From Apricaphanius iberus (lineage: Eukaryota; Chordata; Actinopteri; Cyprinodontiformes; Aphaniidae): 64,000 nt of DNA. Where the stretch lies: positions 2,294,001-2,358,000 of the forward strand of contig JAPXFQ010002811.1 of assembly GCA_028564705.1 (NCBI GenBank), written 5' to 3'. Under the pieces are notes generated by a model that was given only the letters and a program-made list of their open reading frames with translations, made no database searches and was not told where the DNA came from. Within the stretch, counting starts at the first letter, position 1, and the number at the start of each line of letters is the position of its first letter. This document shows positions 61,641 to 64,000 of the stretch, piece after piece. The translations under genes and the position numbers were made by a program.

Positions 61641-63556
61641 GTAAGATACTTGTCAGCTACTTTACAGTGAATCAAATATACTCCCAGAAAAATGAAAACT
61701 TTGACTATGTTTCTATTAGCCTGCATTCTTCAATTAGCCTCTCCTGTTTTAGGAACATGTTTCCATCCATGACTGCTCACTTCTCCCTTTTTAATACACC
61801 CCTCTCCATTATTACACCTTTCTGTCCCCCTCTGTAAGCTATAGTTGCTGCTGTACGGGGGGTTAAAACTGTAGACGCTGGGCTGTGGCCAAGCTCCATA
61901 TAAATGAAGTGATTTCTGCTTCATTACCGCCACCTGGCATGTAATTGGCTGATTTAGCAGATGGCATAAAATTTCTACAGAAAGACATTTCTGGAATATG
62001 AGAACATGCCTGTTGGGTTTTGATACCTGAATGGATCGTTTTGCACGTGAAAGCTCAAACAATAAAAGGATGTTCGAAAATTGTGGAAACTGAAAACTCA
62101 TCTGTTCATTACTTTCAGAAAACTGTGCTTATTCTTTTTCTTGAAAGTGTGCTGAATCAGATGCAGTTTGCATGACTGAAAAACAGAATAACGGAGAAAG
62201 AAAACAACATGGTTGTTTAAAAGGTCTGGAAGGTTTTTTGTCAGAATGATTTTACCAAAAACATACTCTTCATCTTTTTTGCATGTTCGACCTTCCACTC
62301 TGCAGCCTCACTTACTCCTAGCAGTCGACCCTGGTCAATTCGCTTCTGTCACCATTTTCTCATCAAACATTCTCCTTCATTAGAGAAAATTCAAATTCAC
62401 CTGAGAGCAAATCACTGAAGTAACACTTAAACAAGAGCAAAGGGATTGTGCTTAAACGGCAATGAGAACTCGTTGAACCAATTTGCATGTAATAACTGTG
62501 CAGCAGACCAATGCAGAGATGTTTTGAAGAGTAAATATCAGAGAACCTGTGCTTTGTTGTCAAACTGAAATGTCAGTAAAAAGCATTTATTTGTATCTCA
62601 TCATCTGCAAGAAGATTTAAAATAATAAAAAAAATATTCTAAATAAAATAAAATTGGCTTTATGATGTGCAGAAGATAAGATTGGACAAATTATTATTTT
62701 AGGTATGACCCAAGAAGCATAGCAAACTAGTAATGGGAAATTTTTCTAACTAAATCTGTTTTTAAACTCATAGCATTTAAATAAACAAATTTCTTGAACA
62801 AATCAAAGTGAATGGATCAGTGCAGGACTTCTACTTAGTGAAAAGGGTATATATATACGTATATGTAAAATTAATTTTGATGGTAACACACAATTTACCC
62901 AGTGTTACTGCTGGTTTTGTTTCAAAGTAATTAAAAACATTTTTTTGTGAAAATGAACTGCAGATTATATCTTGTGTTTAGTTATCAAGAAGTGATTGAG
63001 CATCTGCTGCTAAACTGGGACCAAACTGAAACTTCAGTTATTGCACTAGGCAGTGACATCCTTGCCATTAAATGGAAACTAGGTGATTTAGAACATGCAG
63101 GTGCAGTTTTCTAGTAAAGCTTTGTCTCTGGAAAATAACTTAAAACAGTTGGAAGGAAAATGCTTTTTTCAAACAAGGAACATCTCAAAACTCCGATCAG
63201 TGACGGCAACAAGTGAACTTGCTTTTTGAAATTATCTGTTCACATTTTACAACTAGAAGTCTTTTTGGGAGTTATATGTCTTCCAGCTTCGCCCAGCTAG
63301 AGACTGGTGTTTTCGGCCCAGTCTCTGCAAAATAGCTGAAGCTCAGTCAGATTTATTAGAGAGCAGTGGTGAACATTAATTTTCCCAACAACTCTATATA
63401 GCTTCCTTGTCCACCTGCATTAAAGTGTTCCAACAGCACAATGCTGCCATTGCCATGTTATGTCAATTTTCTGCCGCACACAACATTTGGAAGTAGGCCA
63501 AAAAGTTACAATTTGGTCAAAGCACCTTTTTATCCACGTTTGCACCTCTAAATTCA
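61641..63556. other. Right flank, no gene recognised
   Basis: AT-rich sequence with short random ORFs. Neither strand gave a protein I recognise, and no exon of an expected neighbour could be placed. Confidence 0.4.
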
Positions 63557-63767
63557 GTAATTCCCAACTCGGGTCATCAGGGACCATAGTCCTTCATGCT
63601 CAGATGTGTCTCTTCTACAGTACACCAGATTCAAATGATTGCATTATATCCTTATCGTGGCATCAGGTGCAGTAACCCATTCGTTTAAGTTAGTTGTGTC
63701 AAAGAAGGGCAACACCTGTAACATGCAGGACAGTGGACCCTAAGCACCAGGGTTGAAAAACCCTGCT
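63557..63767. repeat. Short palindromic interspersed repeat
   Basis: Left part has CCCAACTCGGGTCATCAGGGACCATAGTCC; the right part, reversed, has a matching GGTGCTTAGGGTCCACTGTCCTGCATG. This is a familiar fish MITE-like repeat of about 210 bp with no coding content. Confidence 0.5.
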
Positions 63768-64000
63768 TTACATTACTTGTGGCTTGTCATAATATTCTTT
63801 TAGCCACTATTCTATATAGGTCAGATTTGTAGAGTATATAATTGTTAGATGTCCAGTTACTCCCTTCTGATTTTTGGATCTCTGCAGTTCATCCAAAGAG
63901 CCTCCATGGAGGCCTCTTAAACAAAATGAAGTGACTATAGATGATAAAACTCAATCCATAAAGGGTAACGGCAACAAATAGAGGACAAAGATAGTGACTC

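Overview
The window is nuclear DNA from a vertebrate, almost certainly a teleost fish. It has intron-rich genes with GT-AG splice sites, vertebrate-type proteins, many Tc1/mariner elements of the kinds typical of fish, tRNA-derived fish SINEs, and short palindromic elements resembling hAT and PIF/Harbinger transposons. I worked by eye, with no database search, so the species is not named and transcript ends are approximate.

Two genes can be rebuilt exon by exon. shc1 (minus strand) has its stop at 8215 and its p66-type start at 24404. A probable non-coding first exon and promoter lie near 44.7-45.0 kb, about 20 kb upstream across intron 1. Its twelve coding exons join in frame into a 597-residue p66-type adaptor with CH2, PTB, CH1 and SH2 regions. 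An internal splice acceptor at 23976-23977 should also give a 453-residue p52 form. flad1 (plus strand) has its ATG at 51969 and stop at 59724. Nine coding exons join into a 500-residue FAD synthase with an N-terminal molybdopterin-binding-like domain and a C-terminal PAPS-reductase-like domain. A probable 5' exon ends at 48017. The genes are divergent. In human, as I recall, CKS1B lies between them; I see no cks1b exon here.

Layout. 1-2.1 kb: no recognised gene; a cluster of CCAAT boxes and a GC box at 1991-2105. 2.3-3.1 kb: a broken Tc1 split by a SINE. 3.2-8.2 kb: 3' flank and UTR of shc1. 8.2-24.4 kb: shc1 coding exons, with introns carrying a LINE 3' end, a decayed Tc1, a PIF/Harbinger-like element, a remnant of an RLE-type non-LTR retrotransposon and hAT-like elements. 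24.4-44.7 kb: shc1 intron 1, including a three-element nest at 38797-41831 that holds an open Tc1 transposase gene. 45-47.6 kb: SINE pieces, no gene seen. 48.0-51.9 kb: flad1 intron 1, with a second open Tc1 inside an older relative. 52-59.9 kb: flad1, with a Tc1 remnant, a TAA-flanked element and a SINE in its introns. 60-64 kb: a CpG-rich patch that may be conserved non-coding DNA, a Tc1 remnant and a short palindromic repeat.

The two genes do not form a pathway: Shc1 is a receptor-tyrosine-kinase adaptor and Flad1 makes FAD. I found no unknown multi-gene system. The most useful observations are the shc1 isoform architecture (a p52 acceptor built into a codon, and no p46 start), the nested transposons with two uninterrupted transposases, and several unexplained hairpins and open stretches.
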